A stretch of DNA of 64,000 nucleotides from CAYJBH01 sp964370605 (GTDB lineage Bacteria; Bacillota; Clostridia; Oscillospirales; Ruminococcaceae), in assembly GCA_964370605.1 (NCBI GenBank), contig CAYJJX010000007.1, positions 1 to 64,000 of the forward strand, written 5' to 3'. The notes under the pieces were generated by a model, which saw nothing but the letters and a program-made list of their open reading frames with translations, was not told the DNA's origin and searched no databases. Positions within the stretch are counted from its first letter, which is position 1, and each line of letters starts with the position of its first letter. Below are positions 34,069 to 43,200 of this stretch, one piece after another. The position numbers were made by a program, and so were the translations under genes.

Positions 34069-35568
34069 ATGAGATATGTTTTAGGTATCGACCTCGGAAC
34101 GTCCGGCACCAAGACGGTGCTCTTCGATGAGGTCGGAAAAAAAATGGCGAGTGCGACCGTCGAATATGACCTCATTCAACCGCAGAACGGCTGGGCAGAA
34201 CAAGCCCCCGACCTGTGGTGGGATGCCGCCGTTAAAACCATTCAATCGGTTATCGCCGAAAGCGGTGTCGATAGTGCCGACATAAAAGGCCTCGGCATTT
34301 CGGGGCAGATGCACGGACTCGTCATGGTGGATAAAGATGGCAAGGTACTGCGCAACGCAATACTTTGGTGTGACGGAAGAACCGCCAAACAGTGCCGTGA
34401 AATCACCGAAACAATCGGCGCAGAGCGATTGATCGAAATCACCGCAAATCCCGCTCTTACCGGATTTACCGCCGGAAAGGTTCTCTGGGTTCGTGAGAAC
34501 GAGCCGGAACTCTACGAAAAGTGCCACCAGATTCTCCTGCCGAAAGACTATGTCCGTTATAAGCTGACCGGACTTTATGCGCAAGAGGCGAGTGATGCCT
34601 CCGGCACCAACCTTTTCGATGTGAAAAACCGTTGTTGGTCACAGGAAGTTTTGGAGAAACTGAATATCGATCCGGCACTTATGCCTCCCTGCAAAGAGTC
34701 GGTCGAGGTCGCCGGAACAGTCACCGCCGAAGCGGCAAAACTGACCGGACTATCAGAAAGCACCATCGTTTGCTACGGTGCGGGCGATAACGCCTCTGCC
34801 GCCGTCGGCACTGCCGTGGTGAGCGAGGGCAACGCATTCACCACCATTGGCACTTCCGGTGTCATCTTCGCCCACTCAAACACCCCACAGATCGACAAAG
34901 GCGGCCGTGTCCATACCTTCTGCTCTGCCGTGCCGGGTGGATATACCGTGATGAGTTGTACCCTCTCTGCCGGAATGTCGCTCAAATGGTTCCGTGACAA
35001 CCTTTGCAGCTTTGAAGGGGAAAACTATAAAGAAATTGATACCAAGGTCGAAGCGGTCAAGATCGGCGCAGATCGCCTCGTCTTCCTCCCATATCTTATG
35101 GGCGAGCGCAGTCCTATATTGGACGAAAAAGCGCGCGGCGTTTTCTTCGGGCTGTCCGGAATACACTCGAAGTATCATCTGGCTCGTGCAATAATGGAAG
35201 GCGTAATCTTCTCCCAACGTCATTGCCTCGATGTCATCAACGAGATGGGCATACAGCCGGATAAAATGTATGCCTGCGGCGGCGGTGCCAAGAGCGACAT
35301 CTGGCGCCAGATGATGGCGGATGTCTATAACACCGAAGTCGTAATCAACGAGACAGAAGAAGGTCCGGCACTGGGTGTCGCTATCCTTGCGTTGGTCGCT
35401 TGTGGGGTATACTCTGATATTCCTACCGCTTGCGAGGCGTTGATTCGTCCCAAGGCAACACAAAAACCAATATCGGAAAACACTTCTGAGTATCAAGGAT
35501 TTTATAACATCTACAAAGATCTGTACGTCAATTTGGCCGACAGTTTTGCAAAACTGTCACAACTTTAA
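34069..35568 (+). CDS. xylB: Xylulokinase
   Basis: The 499-residue FGGY-family kinase phosphorylates D-xylulose to xylulose-5-phosphate for the pentose phosphate pathway. Motifs: YVLGIDLGTSGTKTVLFDE (phosphate 1), GISGQMHGLVMVD typical of xylulokinases, WCDGRTAKQC, GAGDNASAAVGTAVV and the C-terminal ACGGGAKSDIWRQMMADV. The start at 34069 follows CGAAAGGA. The C-terminal coding end contains a perfect 20-bp palindrome (35539-35558). Confidence 0.97.
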   Translation: MRYVLGIDLGTSGTKTVLFDEVGKKMASATVEYDLIQPQNGWAEQAPDLWWDAAVKTIQSVIAESGVDSADIKGLGISGQMHGLVMVDKDGKVLRNAILWCDGRTAKQCREITETIGAERLIEITANPALTGFTAGKVLWVRENEPELYEKCHQILLPKDYVRYKLTGLYAQEASDASGTNLFDVKNRCWSQEVLEKLNIDPALMPPCKESVEVAGTVTAEAAKLTGLSESTIVCYGAGDNASAAVGTAVVSEGNAFTTIGTSGVIFAHSNTPQIDKGGRVHTFCSAVPGGYTVMSCTLSAGMSLKWFRDNLCSFEGENYKEIDTKVEAVKIGADRLVFLPYLMGERSPILDEKARGVFFGLSGIHSKYHLARAIMEGVIFSQRHCLDVINEMGIQPDKMYACGGGAKSDIWRQMMADVYNTEVVINETEEGPALGVAILALVACGVYSDIPTACEALIRPKATQKPISENTSEYQGFYNIYKDLYVNLADSFAKLSQL

Positions 35569-35579
35569 GTTATTTTGCA

Positions 35580-35629
35580 CAAAACACCCTTTCGGCGTGC
35601 GCGCTGTTTGGGTGTTTTGCTCATTTTTA
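35580..35629 (+). terminator. Terminator of the xylAB unit
   Basis: CAAAACACCC (35580-35589) pairs perfectly with GGGTGTTTTG (35610-35619), followed by a T-rich tail. Confidence 0.85.
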
Positions 35630-35765
35630 TATGAAAATTCTGCAATTATTTTTTCAAACCGCTTTTAATTGACCAACAAATCTGTTATAATATGTTTATA
35701 CGTCAAAAATCGAGTGCAAAAACGCGGTTTTGAACACCGCAATATTTGGGAGGATTTTTAAAGTT

Positions 35766-36239
35766 TTGTTAAAGATTTACACACGCAAAGAATTAATGTT
35801 TGTCGACATCGAGGCAACAACTGACGCAGAAGTAATCTCTATGCTCTGTGATGCGGCAATAGAGGCCGGCTATGCTGAACCGGAATTCAAACCCGCCGTT
35901 CTCGACCGTGAAAAGATCGAACCAACAGCGTTGAATATGCATATTCCAATAGCAATACCGCACGTTCATACCGGATGTAAGAATAACTTTATAGCCGTCG
36001 CTTCACTGAAAAACCCTGTCAACTTTGGTAACATGGCAGACCTCAAAAACCCTATTTCGGTGCAACTTGTAATACTGGTCGGCCTCGAATGTCTTTCGGT
36101 ACAAAGCCGTGTGCTTCGCCTTCTGTTCAACTTTGTGCAGATCGGCGGACAGGTTGACTGTTATCTCAAAGACCGTGACAAAGAGGGTATGCTTGAAAGT
36201 CTGCAACGAAATCTGACTCAGTATATCACGATAGAATAG
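35766..36239 (+). CDS. PTS EIIA-type (mannitol/fructose class) domain protein
   Basis: The 157-residue protein is one EIIA domain of the fructose/mannitol/nitrogen family. It contains the phosphorylated His in IPIAIPHVHTG, the preceding LMFVDIEATTDAEVISMLCD helix, and LVILVGLECLSVQSRVLRLL in the second half. No EIIB or EIIC gene is adjacent, so it could serve an unlinked permease or act as a regulatory EIIA. The start is uncertain: TTG at 35766 keeps the conserved N-terminus but is 12 bases from GGAGG. A TATAAT lies at 35684-35689. Confidence 0.85.
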   Translation: MLKIYTRKELMFVDIEATTDAEVISMLCDAAIEAGYAEPEFKPAVLDREKIEPTALNMHIPIAIPHVHTGCKNNFIAVASLKNPVNFGNMADLKNPISVQLVILVGLECLSVQSRVLRLLFNFVQIGGQVDCYLKDRDKEGMLESLQRNLTQYITIE

Positions 36240-36269
36240 GCATCACTCCACACAAGAAAGGAACATTCA

Positions 36270-37535
36270 TTGCCGAGAACACAGATTTTACCGGGCGTCT
36301 TTTTAACCGAGATGCCTGCCGACAAATTTAAGCGTTGCCGCATTTCTTTAAATTTCATAATGCCGAGCAACCGCGAAACCGCCACCGCCTATGCAGTTTT
36401 GCCCTATCTTTTGGAACGCGGATACGAGGACTGCCCCGACATGACAGCGCTATCAATCAAGCTGTCCTCTCTCTACGGCGCCTCACTCTCCGCCGACAGT
36501 TCAACTCAAGGACCAAACCGAGTGATAAGCATCGGTGTCGGAGGTATTAAACAGCAGTTCGCGACACAAGATATCGACCTATATGCCGAGTATACAAGGT
36601 TGCTTATCGGTGTCGCTTTTCGCCCTTGCTTTGAGAACGGGCTTTTTTCGTCCGAGGTACTCGCCATAGAAAGCGGAAAACTCTATGATCTCTTGATGAG
36701 TGAGCAAAATAACAAAAGAAGTTACTGTGTGCGTCAGGCACGCAGACGCTTTTTTGGTGATTCTCCAAACGGGGTCGAGCCGAACGGATATATCGACGAA
36801 GTCGCAAGTGTAACTGCCGAGCAGCTGACCGCAGTCTATCATGACATGGTCAAATCCGCCCAGATTGAGGTGATAGTGCAGGGTGCAGATGCCAATGCGG
36901 TAGCCGCAGAGCTCAAAGGGTTCCTGTGCGGCAAAGAGCGTGCTCCCGTGTCTTTCCCTGCTCCTTTTGCCGAGGAGCTGTCGGAATTCAAGAGTTTCAG
37001 CGAGGCACTGCCGACCACGCAGGGCAAAATATGCAAGATATATAACGTCGCCGAGATACTCTCTCCCGACGAGGCAATACGCATGAGACTTGCTTGTGCG
37101 GTCTTTGGATCGCTCCCCACCTCCCGTCTTTTTGTCAACGTGAGAGAAAAACAAAGCCTTTGTTATTACTGTGTCGCAATATTCGGCACCATTACCTCTA
37201 CTGTCACGGTAGACAGCGGTGTAGAACACGTGAACGCCGAGCGCGCACTGGTGGCAATCGATGAAGAACTGAAAAAATTGACCGAAACCGAGGTAGAACT
37301 CTCGGAGCTTGACGATGCCAAACGTCAGTTTATCAATCAGCTGAATGCCGCCGCCGACAGCCTTGCCGCTATCGAATCGTGGTGTTTTGCCGGAATTATC
37401 AAACAGGATTTCACCACCATCGAGCACGCTAAAGAGATAATCAACGCTGCTACTCCGGCCGATGTGAAACGCCTGCTTTCCATGCTGAAACCTGCGGTCA
37501 GCTATACACTGACCGGCACAACAGAGAATGAATAA
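36270..37535 (+). CDS. M16-family peptidase-like protein without zinc site (YmfF-like)
   Basis: The 421-residue protein has the two-lobe M16 (pitrilysin-like) fold. The zinc motif HxxEH is absent; the corresponding region reads PYLLERGYED. It keeps the R/Y pair in VREKQSLCYYCVAIFG that positions substrate in the non-catalytic partner of M16 pairs. The adjacent gene supplies the active-site subunit. In Bacillus and Listeria the YmfF/YmfH pair is linked to processing of the elongation factor P modification, and the same role may hold here. Start is TTG after AGAAAGGAAC. Confidence 0.88.
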   Translation: MPRTQILPGVFLTEMPADKFKRCRISLNFIMPSNRETATAYAVLPYLLERGYEDCPDMTALSIKLSSLYGASLSADSSTQGPNRVISIGVGGIKQQFATQDIDLYAEYTRLLIGVAFRPCFENGLFSSEVLAIESGKLYDLLMSEQNNKRSYCVRQARRRFFGDSPNGVEPNGYIDEVASVTAEQLTAVYHDMVKSAQIEVIVQGADANAVAAELKGFLCGKERAPVSFPAPFAEELSEFKSFSEALPTTQGKICKIYNVAEILSPDEAIRMRLACAVFGSLPTSRLFVNVREKQSLCYYCVAIFGTITSTVTVDSGVEHVNAERALVAIDEELKKLTETEVELSELDDAKRQFINQLNAAADSLAAIESWCFAGIIKQDFTTIEHAKEIINAATPADVKRLLSMLKPAVSYTLTGTTENE

Positions 37536-37548
37536 AGGAGAACCCGAC

Positions 37549-38811
37549 TTGAAAAGCTTTTATGACGATCTTGCCCAAAAGATTGTTTTATCCTGCGGTT
37601 TGACCGTATATGTCGCCACCATGCCAAATTTTGCCGCCGTTCATGCCATCTACGGCACCGATTTCGGCTCGATTGATCGTCGCTTTATCGGCGATAACGG
37701 TGAAGTATCGCTTCCCGCCGGAATTGCCCACTTTCTAGAGCATAAAATGTTTGAAAACGAAGAGGGAGACGCTTTTTCTCTCTATGCCAAAACGGGTGCT
37801 TCTGCCAATGCTTACACCAGTTTTGATAAAACCTGTTATCTCTTCACAGCCACCGAGAATATCGACGAGTCGCTTGACATTCTGCTGTCATTTGTCTCTC
37901 GCCCCTTTTTCACCGAGGCTACCGTTCAAAAAGAACAAGGTATCATCGGTCAAGAGATCAAGATGTATGACGACAACCCTGACTGGCGCCTCTTCTTTGG
38001 CGTACTTTCATCGCTTTATGTCAACCACCCGATTAGAGACGACATCGCCGGAACGATCGAGAGCATCTCCGAGATCACTCCCGACGTGCTTTATTCCTGT
38101 ACCGACGCTTTTTATACCGGTTCCAACATGGTGCTGTCGGTCGCCGGAAATATCACAAAGGATCAAGTGCTTGACGCTTGTAAACGTGCAGGACTTACCG
38201 AAGGCGAACCTAAACCAAGCGTCGAGCGCATCACTTCCGACGAACCGAATACGGTTGCACTAAAGCGCAAAGAACTCCATATGGCAATTGGTCTGCCGCA
38301 GATCGGCATCGGATATAAAGAGACGGCATTCACCCCTGAAAACTCCGCAAAAGGTGAAATCATCGGCACGCTGATCAGTGAAATGATAAGTGGCAGTATG
38401 ACTCCTCTCTATCGAAAGCTTTACGATGAAGGCCTCATCACGCATGACCTTAGCTGTGAATTTCTGTCGGGAAGAGACTATCTCTGCTATATCTTTGCCG
38501 CCGAGACACGCTCACCCGAAACGGTAGAAAAGCTGCTGAAAGAGGAAATAAAACGACTTAAAACAGAGGGGTTGCCAAAAGAACTTTTTGAAGTCGCAAA
38601 AAAAGGTTTGTTCGGTGACTATGTCAGCGAGTTTGACAGTCCGGAGGATGTCGCCACTATGATGAGCGGTGCATTCTTTAAAAAGCGTGAACCGTTTATC
38701 GAACTGCGCATTTGTGCCGACATAACTTTTGATGAGGTCAGCAACGTCTTTAACAAAATGTTCGATGAAGAGCGCAGTTCCACCGTTATCGTGCATCCGA
38801 TCGAAGGATAA
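37549..38811 (+). CDS. M16-family zinc peptidase (YmfH-like)
   Basis: The 420-residue protein carries the inverted zinc motif HFLEHKMFE (HxxEH) with the downstream Glu in EQGIIGQEIKMYDD, so it is the catalytic partner of the M16 protein encoded before it. The C-lobe has AETRSPETVEKLL and GDYVSEFDSPEDVA. The frame is open from an ATG at 37528 that overlaps the previous gene, but the TTG at 37549 follows AAGGAG at a good distance and preserves the family N-terminus. Confidence 0.9.
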   Translation: MKSFYDDLAQKIVLSCGLTVYVATMPNFAAVHAIYGTDFGSIDRRFIGDNGEVSLPAGIAHFLEHKMFENEEGDAFSLYAKTGASANAYTSFDKTCYLFTATENIDESLDILLSFVSRPFFTEATVQKEQGIIGQEIKMYDDNPDWRLFFGVLSSLYVNHPIRDDIAGTIESISEITPDVLYSCTDAFYTGSNMVLSVAGNITKDQVLDACKRAGLTEGEPKPSVERITSDEPNTVALKRKELHMAIGLPQIGIGYKETAFTPENSAKGEIIGTLISEMISGSMTPLYRKLYDEGLITHDLSCEFLSGRDYLCYIFAAETRSPETVEKLLKEEIKRLKTEGLPKELFEVAKKGLFGDYVSEFDSPEDVATMMSGAFFKKREPFIELRICADITFDEVSNVFNKMFDEERSSTVIVHPIEG

Positions 38812-38847
38812 CAACATACATTTCAGTGAAGAAAGGATCAACAAACC

Positions 38848-39987
38848 ATGAACAACGTCTCATTCCCAGCCCTCGGTCTCGAGTTCGAGATCAGCCGAGT
38901 GGCTTTTAGTATAGGAAGCTTTGATATATACTGGTACGGCATTTGTATCGTAGTCGGTATAATTATTGCACTCCTCTATTTCAATGCCAAGGCAAGAAGT
39001 TTTGGCATTGATCCCGACCGTGGACTTGATGTTATCATCATCTCCGGTATCGCCGGTGTGCTCGGCGCACGAATATATTATGTTATATTCTCCCCTACTC
39101 CGATGGATAGCTTTTTGAAAATAATCGATATACGAAGCGGCGGACTTGCCATTTACGGCGGTATTATCGGTGCGTTTGTCGTCGGTGTGCTTGCTTGCAA
39201 ACTGCGCAAAGTCCCGATGCTCCCGATGTTCGACATAGCCGCAATCGGCTTTGCCATCGGACAGGCAACCGGTCGTTGGGGAAACTTTTTCAACCAAGAG
39301 GCTTTTGGCACCAACACCGACTCTATCTTCGGAATGTACAGTGAAAGCACAAACAGATATCTTGCTTCGGTCATGGATACACTTGCCGCCTCCGGCATCA
39401 CCGTCGATCCCTCCGCACCGGTACATCCGACATTTCTCTATGAATCAATCTGGTGTTTGCTATGTTTCATAGGTCTTGTAATATACGCAAAACATCGTAA
39501 ATTCAACGGCGAGATATTTATGCTTTATCTGTTCCTTTACAGCCTTGAGCGTTCATTCGTCGAGGGACTTCGTACCGACAGTCTCATGATTCTCAATGCG
39601 CGCGTCTCTCAACTGCTTGCCATTGCAATCTGTATTGTGTCGGCAATCATGCTGGCCATGTTCTACTCTAACCAAAAACTTCGCAATCGCCCGATGTTTA
39701 AGCTGTTGCCATATTTCGAGGGTTCTATCACCGAAAACGAAAAGAAGGCGAAAGAAGCAAAAAAAGAGGCGGACATCGAAAAAGACAGCGACAAATCGCA
39801 AACCATAGAGGAATCAGATAACGAGGTAGAGTCTTTAGATACCAACGACAGCGATGACGCTGACACCGAGGCCGAAGAAGAGGCAGAAGGCACTGCCGAT
39901 ACCGAGCCGAATGACGATAAAGCGGCAGAATCAAACGAAGAAGATAGTGAAAAAGAGGACGACAAGTCAACACAAAATGATAAATAA
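38848..39987 (+). CDS. lgt: Prolipoprotein diacylglyceryl transferase with an acidic tail
   Basis: The first 285 residues are a complete Lgt with seven membrane helices. Motifs are YGICIVVGIIIALLY, GGLAIYGGIIGAF, the signature GRWGNFFNQEAFG, HPTFLYESIW and SFVEGLRTDSL. Lgt transfers diacylglycerol from phosphatidylglycerol to the lipobox Cys; several lipoproteins in this window are substrates. The last 90 residues are a disordered tail of Lys, Glu, Asp and Ser, much longer than the usual 260-300-residue enzyme. It starts after GAAAGGATC. The 3' end overlaps trmK by 11 bases. Confidence 0.95.
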   Translation: MNNVSFPALGLEFEISRVAFSIGSFDIYWYGICIVVGIIIALLYFNAKARSFGIDPDRGLDVIIISGIAGVLGARIYYVIFSPTPMDSFLKIIDIRSGGLAIYGGIIGAFVVGVLACKLRKVPMLPMFDIAAIGFAIGQATGRWGNFFNQEAFGTNTDSIFGMYSESTNRYLASVMDTLAASGITVDPSAPVHPTFLYESIWCLLCFIGLVIYAKHRKFNGEIFMLYLFLYSLERSFVEGLRTDSLMILNARVSQLLAIAICIVSAIMLAMFYSNQKLRNRPMFKLLPYFEGSITENEKKAKEAKKEADIEKDSDKSQTIEESDNEVESLDTNDSDDADTEAEEEAEGTADTEPNDDKAAESNEEDSEKEDDKSTQNDK

Positions 39988-40510
39988 ACCCCTTTTGCTC
40001 CGCTCTCGCATGGCGGCCGTAGCGGCAGGTGTTTGCGGCTATTGCAAAAGCAGTACTGATGATGAATTTTCCTTTGATGTCGTGCCACCGAAAAGCCTTT
40101 GCGATATCGGCTGTGATCACGGCAAGCTTGCTGTATGGCTGTATGAAAACACAGACATTGCTACCATCGTGGCGGCAGACAAGAATGAACTTCCGCTTGC
40201 TAAGGCGGAAAAACTTGCCATGCAGCGTGGTTGCAGTATTATTACTCGTCTTTCGGACGGATTGCAAAATATTCGATCAGACGAGGCACAGCTTGTCACC
40301 ATCTCCGGTATGAGCGGTATCACCATGGTAGAAATTCTTTCAAATTGTGACTGGCTCTTCACCGCTACTAAACGTCTTGTACTGCTTCCGGCATGTAAAA
40401 GTGCCGTCATAGAACAATGGATGCACGACAGCGGAATTGTATATACCCGCCATCCTGTCGTGCAGGGCAAAAAACAATATACCCTACTACTGGGGGAGAT
40501 ATATGGCTGA
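39977..40510 (+). CDS. trmK: tRNA (adenine-22-N1)-methyltransferase TrmK family
   Basis: The 177-residue protein has the TrmK Rossmann-like methyltransferase signature SLCDIGCDHGKLAVWLYE and the family segments LSDGLQNIR and TISGMSGITMVEIL. TrmK methylates A22 of certain tRNAs using S-adenosylmethionine. It is shorter than the Bacillus enzyme (about 230 residues): the C-terminal helical domain is reduced. The start ATG overlaps the lgt stop. The gene pair trmK-nif3 is conserved in Bacillota and follows here with a further eight-base overlap. Confidence 0.88.
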   Translation: MINKPLLLRSRMAAVAAGVCGYCKSSTDDEFSFDVVPPKSLCDIGCDHGKLAVWLYENTDIATIVAADKNELPLAKAEKLAMQRGCSIITRLSDGLQNIRSDEAQLVTISGMSGITMVEILSNCDWLFTATKRLVLLPACKSAVIEQWMHDSGIVYTRHPVVQGKKQYTLLLGEIYG

Positions 40511-41252
40511 AATAAAACAAATTCTTGCGGCGCTGGAGCGTATCGCGCCGATGGAACTGCGATGCGATTGGGACAACTGCGGCCTTTTGGTCGACTCGGG
40601 AAAAGAGATTGAGAGCGCACTGCTCTGTCTTGACGTTACCCCGGCGGTAATCACCGAGGCGGTCAGCCGCCATGCCGATTTGATTATCTCACACCATCCC
40701 GTCATCTTCAAACCGCTGAGTTCTATCCATCATACCGATCCGGCATACCAACTCTGTCGACATGGTATTTCCTGTATATCAATGCACACAAATCTTGATG
40801 CCGCCGAGGGCGGAGTCAACGACCGTCTTTCGGAACTTTTCGGCATGGAACAGACCGAAATTTTTGACGAAGTAGGAAGAGTCGGCAGACTAAAGAGAGA
40901 ATATACTACCGCCGAACTAGCACGAAAAGCATCTACACTTCTTGGCTATACCCCTCGTTTTGTAAACGGTGCAGACAGTATAAAAACGTTGGCCGTTGTA
41001 GGCGGTGCCAGTTCTGCAATCCAAGAGGCATATGATGCCGGTGTCGACTGTCTTCTTACCGGCGAGGCAAAACACAACGATCGACTCGATGCCGCAAGGC
41101 TTGGTGTCTCTTTGATTGAGGCAGGACATTTTGCGACTGAATGGCCGATTGTAGAACTGCTATACGACAAACTTTATTCTATGTTTGACCACTCCGATGT
41201 CGAGTTTTTTGTCTCGGCGGTAGAGGGCGAACCGACCGAATTGTTGAGGTGA
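40503..41252 (+). CDS. Nif3-like dinuclear metal-centre protein
   Basis: The 249-residue protein shows the DUF34/Nif3 metal-site motifs LIISHHPVIFKPLSS, ISMHTNLDAAEGGVND, GEAKHNDRLDA and GHFATEWPIVE, and the DNCGLLVDSG segment near the N-terminus. Family members form toroidal hexamers; proposed roles include GTP cyclohydrolase-like activity and metal handling, none firmly established. The start at 40503 follows GGGGGAG and overlaps trmK by eight bases. Confidence 0.94.
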   Translation: MAEIKQILAALERIAPMELRCDWDNCGLLVDSGKEIESALLCLDVTPAVITEAVSRHADLIISHHPVIFKPLSSIHHTDPAYQLCRHGISCISMHTNLDAAEGGVNDRLSELFGMEQTEIFDEVGRVGRLKREYTTAELARKASTLLGYTPRFVNGADSIKTLAVVGGASSAIQEAYDAGVDCLLTGEAKHNDRLDAARLGVSLIEAGHFATEWPIVELLYDKLYSMFDHSDVEFFVSAVEGEPTELLR

Positions 41253-41256
41253 TTTT

Positions 41257-42996
41257 TTGGCACTCGATGCTGTTACACTATCTTTAATATCAAAAGAGCT
41301 GTCCGCACAGATGCAAGGTGTGCGGCTGGATAAAATTTTTATGCCCTCGAAAGAGGAGGTTGTTTTTTCTTTACGTACCAGAACAGACAGTTTCAAACTT
41401 TTCATCTGCCTGCGAAGCGGCGGAGCACGTATCGGCCTGACCGACTCAAGCTTTGAAAACCCTGAAACGCCACCCTCTTTTTGTATGCTTTTGCGCAAAC
41501 ATCTCAGCGGTGGTAGGGTTGTCGACGTCGAATCGGTTCACGGGGAACGAATTATCAATATCAAGGTGGCCGCCACAAATGAGCTTGGTGACGGTCGTAT
41601 CATTACCGTTGCCGCCGAGCTAATGGGAAGATATGTTAATCTTGTGCTATATGAAGAAAACGGGAAAATCATCGATGCACTCAAACGCATAGATTTTGAG
41701 GCTAGCGATCAACGACAGCTGCTACCGGGGCTTGCCTATACTTTTCCACCAAAACCAACACGTCCCTATTTTATTGATGCTGATCCAACAGAACTTGCCG
41801 AAAAGATACTACAAGGTGACGATCCACAACGAGCCATCATGGGTAGTGTAAACGGCATCGGTCCGGTCGTTGCACGAGAGATAATCAAACGAAGCGGACT
41901 TGAACTGCGCGAAAATACACCCGATCCCATAAAGATTGCAAACGCTATATTTGATATCCAGCAAGAGGCAAATTCCGCTCGTCCACCTGTAATGGTGAAA
42001 AACGAAAAGGGCGAGCCGTGTGAATTTTGCTTTTTTACTCCGGTACAGTTTCCGAGTGATTATACTTTGGTTCCATATAACGATTATAGCTCGCTACTTG
42101 AGGATTATTACAGCAATCGTGAACATCAGCTTCGTCTCAGCCAAAAATCGGGCAATCTGGCACGGCAGGTGAAACAGCTGTTGGATAGAAGCATCCGAAA
42201 GTTATCGGCACGTCGTGACGAGCTGGAGCGAAGCGAAAATAGTGAACAAAGTCGACTTTTCGGCGAACTGCTTGCGGCAAACATCCATCGTTTTTCTAAA
42301 GGCGATGCATCGGTGGCGCTGGAAAATTATTATACCGGTGAAACGGTGGTCATACCGCTTGATCGCCGTCTCTCTCCCTCTGCCAACAGTCAGAAGTACT
42401 ATAATGATTACAAAAAAAAGCAGACCGCCGTTCGCATGCTCGATGGTCTGATAAAAGAGGGTATGCTTGAAATTGAATACCTGAAAACGGTGCAATATGA
42501 GACTGCCGCCGCTGCCAGCGAGGCAGAGTTACTTGAAATTCGTCGCGAATTGAAGGAGGCGGGATATCTCAAGAACTACAAGCAGCGAAACAAAAAACAA
42601 AAGCCTGCCGATTTCTTGCGGTTTATATCTTGCGACGGTTTCTTGATTCTGGTGGGGCGAAATAATATGCAAAATGAAAAGCTGTCGGTCAAGACAGCCA
42701 GAGGCAAGGATCATTGGTTTCATGTAAAGAACGCTCCCGGCTCACACGTTGTAGTTATGAGCGAAGGCAACGATATCCCAAACTCAACGTTAAACGATGC
42801 CGCCGCTCTTGCAGTCTATTTCTCGGGACAACGAGAAAGTAACAAGGTGCCGGTGGATCATACCATGGTAAAAAACCTCAAAAAGACTTCCGACCTGCCG
42901 CTCGGCATGGTCATCTATGAAGTATATGAGACCGCATTTGTCACCGCCGAAAAAGGACAGATTGAACGTCTACTCGAAACGGCTGCGAAAAAATAG
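41257..42996 (+). CDS. rqcH: Ribosome quality-control protein RqcH (NFACT family)
   Basis: The 579-residue protein has the NFACT-N domain (LSAQMQGVRLDKIFMPS), a central helix-hairpin-helix region (GSVNGIGPVVAREIIKRSGL), a long coiled coil, and the NFACT-R domain (FILVGRNNMQNEKL as ILVGRNNMQNEKLSVKTA and KDHWFHVKNAPGSHVVV). In Bacillus RqcH binds stalled 50S subunits and adds C-terminal alanine tails that mark nascent chains for degradation. Start is TTG after GAGGTG. Confidence 0.95.
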   Translation: MALDAVTLSLISKELSAQMQGVRLDKIFMPSKEEVVFSLRTRTDSFKLFICLRSGGARIGLTDSSFENPETPPSFCMLLRKHLSGGRVVDVESVHGERIINIKVAATNELGDGRIITVAAELMGRYVNLVLYEENGKIIDALKRIDFEASDQRQLLPGLAYTFPPKPTRPYFIDADPTELAEKILQGDDPQRAIMGSVNGIGPVVAREIIKRSGLELRENTPDPIKIANAIFDIQQEANSARPPVMVKNEKGEPCEFCFFTPVQFPSDYTLVPYNDYSSLLEDYYSNREHQLRLSQKSGNLARQVKQLLDRSIRKLSARRDELERSENSEQSRLFGELLAANIHRFSKGDASVALENYYTGETVVIPLDRRLSPSANSQKYYNDYKKKQTAVRMLDGLIKEGMLEIEYLKTVQYETAAAASEAELLEIRRELKEAGYLKNYKQRNKKQKPADFLRFISCDGFLILVGRNNMQNEKLSVKTARGKDHWFHVKNAPGSHVVVMSEGNDIPNSTLNDAAALAVYFSGQRESNKVPVDHTMVKNLKKTSDLPLGMVIYEVYETAFVTAEKGQIERLLETAAKK

Positions 42997-42997
42997 G

Positions 42998-43093
42998 TTA
43001 GTCCAGCTCAATATAATTTGGTTTCTCAATAATCGTAGCAAGCGCAACAATAATCGCCGCAAATATCACAAGTCCGAATAAGCACTTTTTCAT
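42998..43093 (-). CDS. 31-residue single-helix membrane peptide
   Basis: An ATG at 43093 opens a 31-codon frame encoding MKKCLFGLVIFAAIIVALAT followed by IIEKPNYIELD, that is two Lys, one membrane helix and a polar tail. It is preceded by AGAAAGGAATGGTCATATTT, the same leader sequence found at trxB and close to that at ilvC, which argues that it is translated. It ends one base after the convergent rqcH stop. No family is recognised. Confidence 0.45.
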   Translation of the reverse strand: MKKCLFGLVIFAAIIVALATIIEKPNYIELD

Positions 43094-43200
43094 AAATATG
43101 ACCATTCCTTTCTAACATGCGTTTGGAAAATACAAAGACTCTCTCCAATTAAAGTTGGATTGAAAGCTTGTTTTCAATCTTCATTTTCTTCATCAGAATA

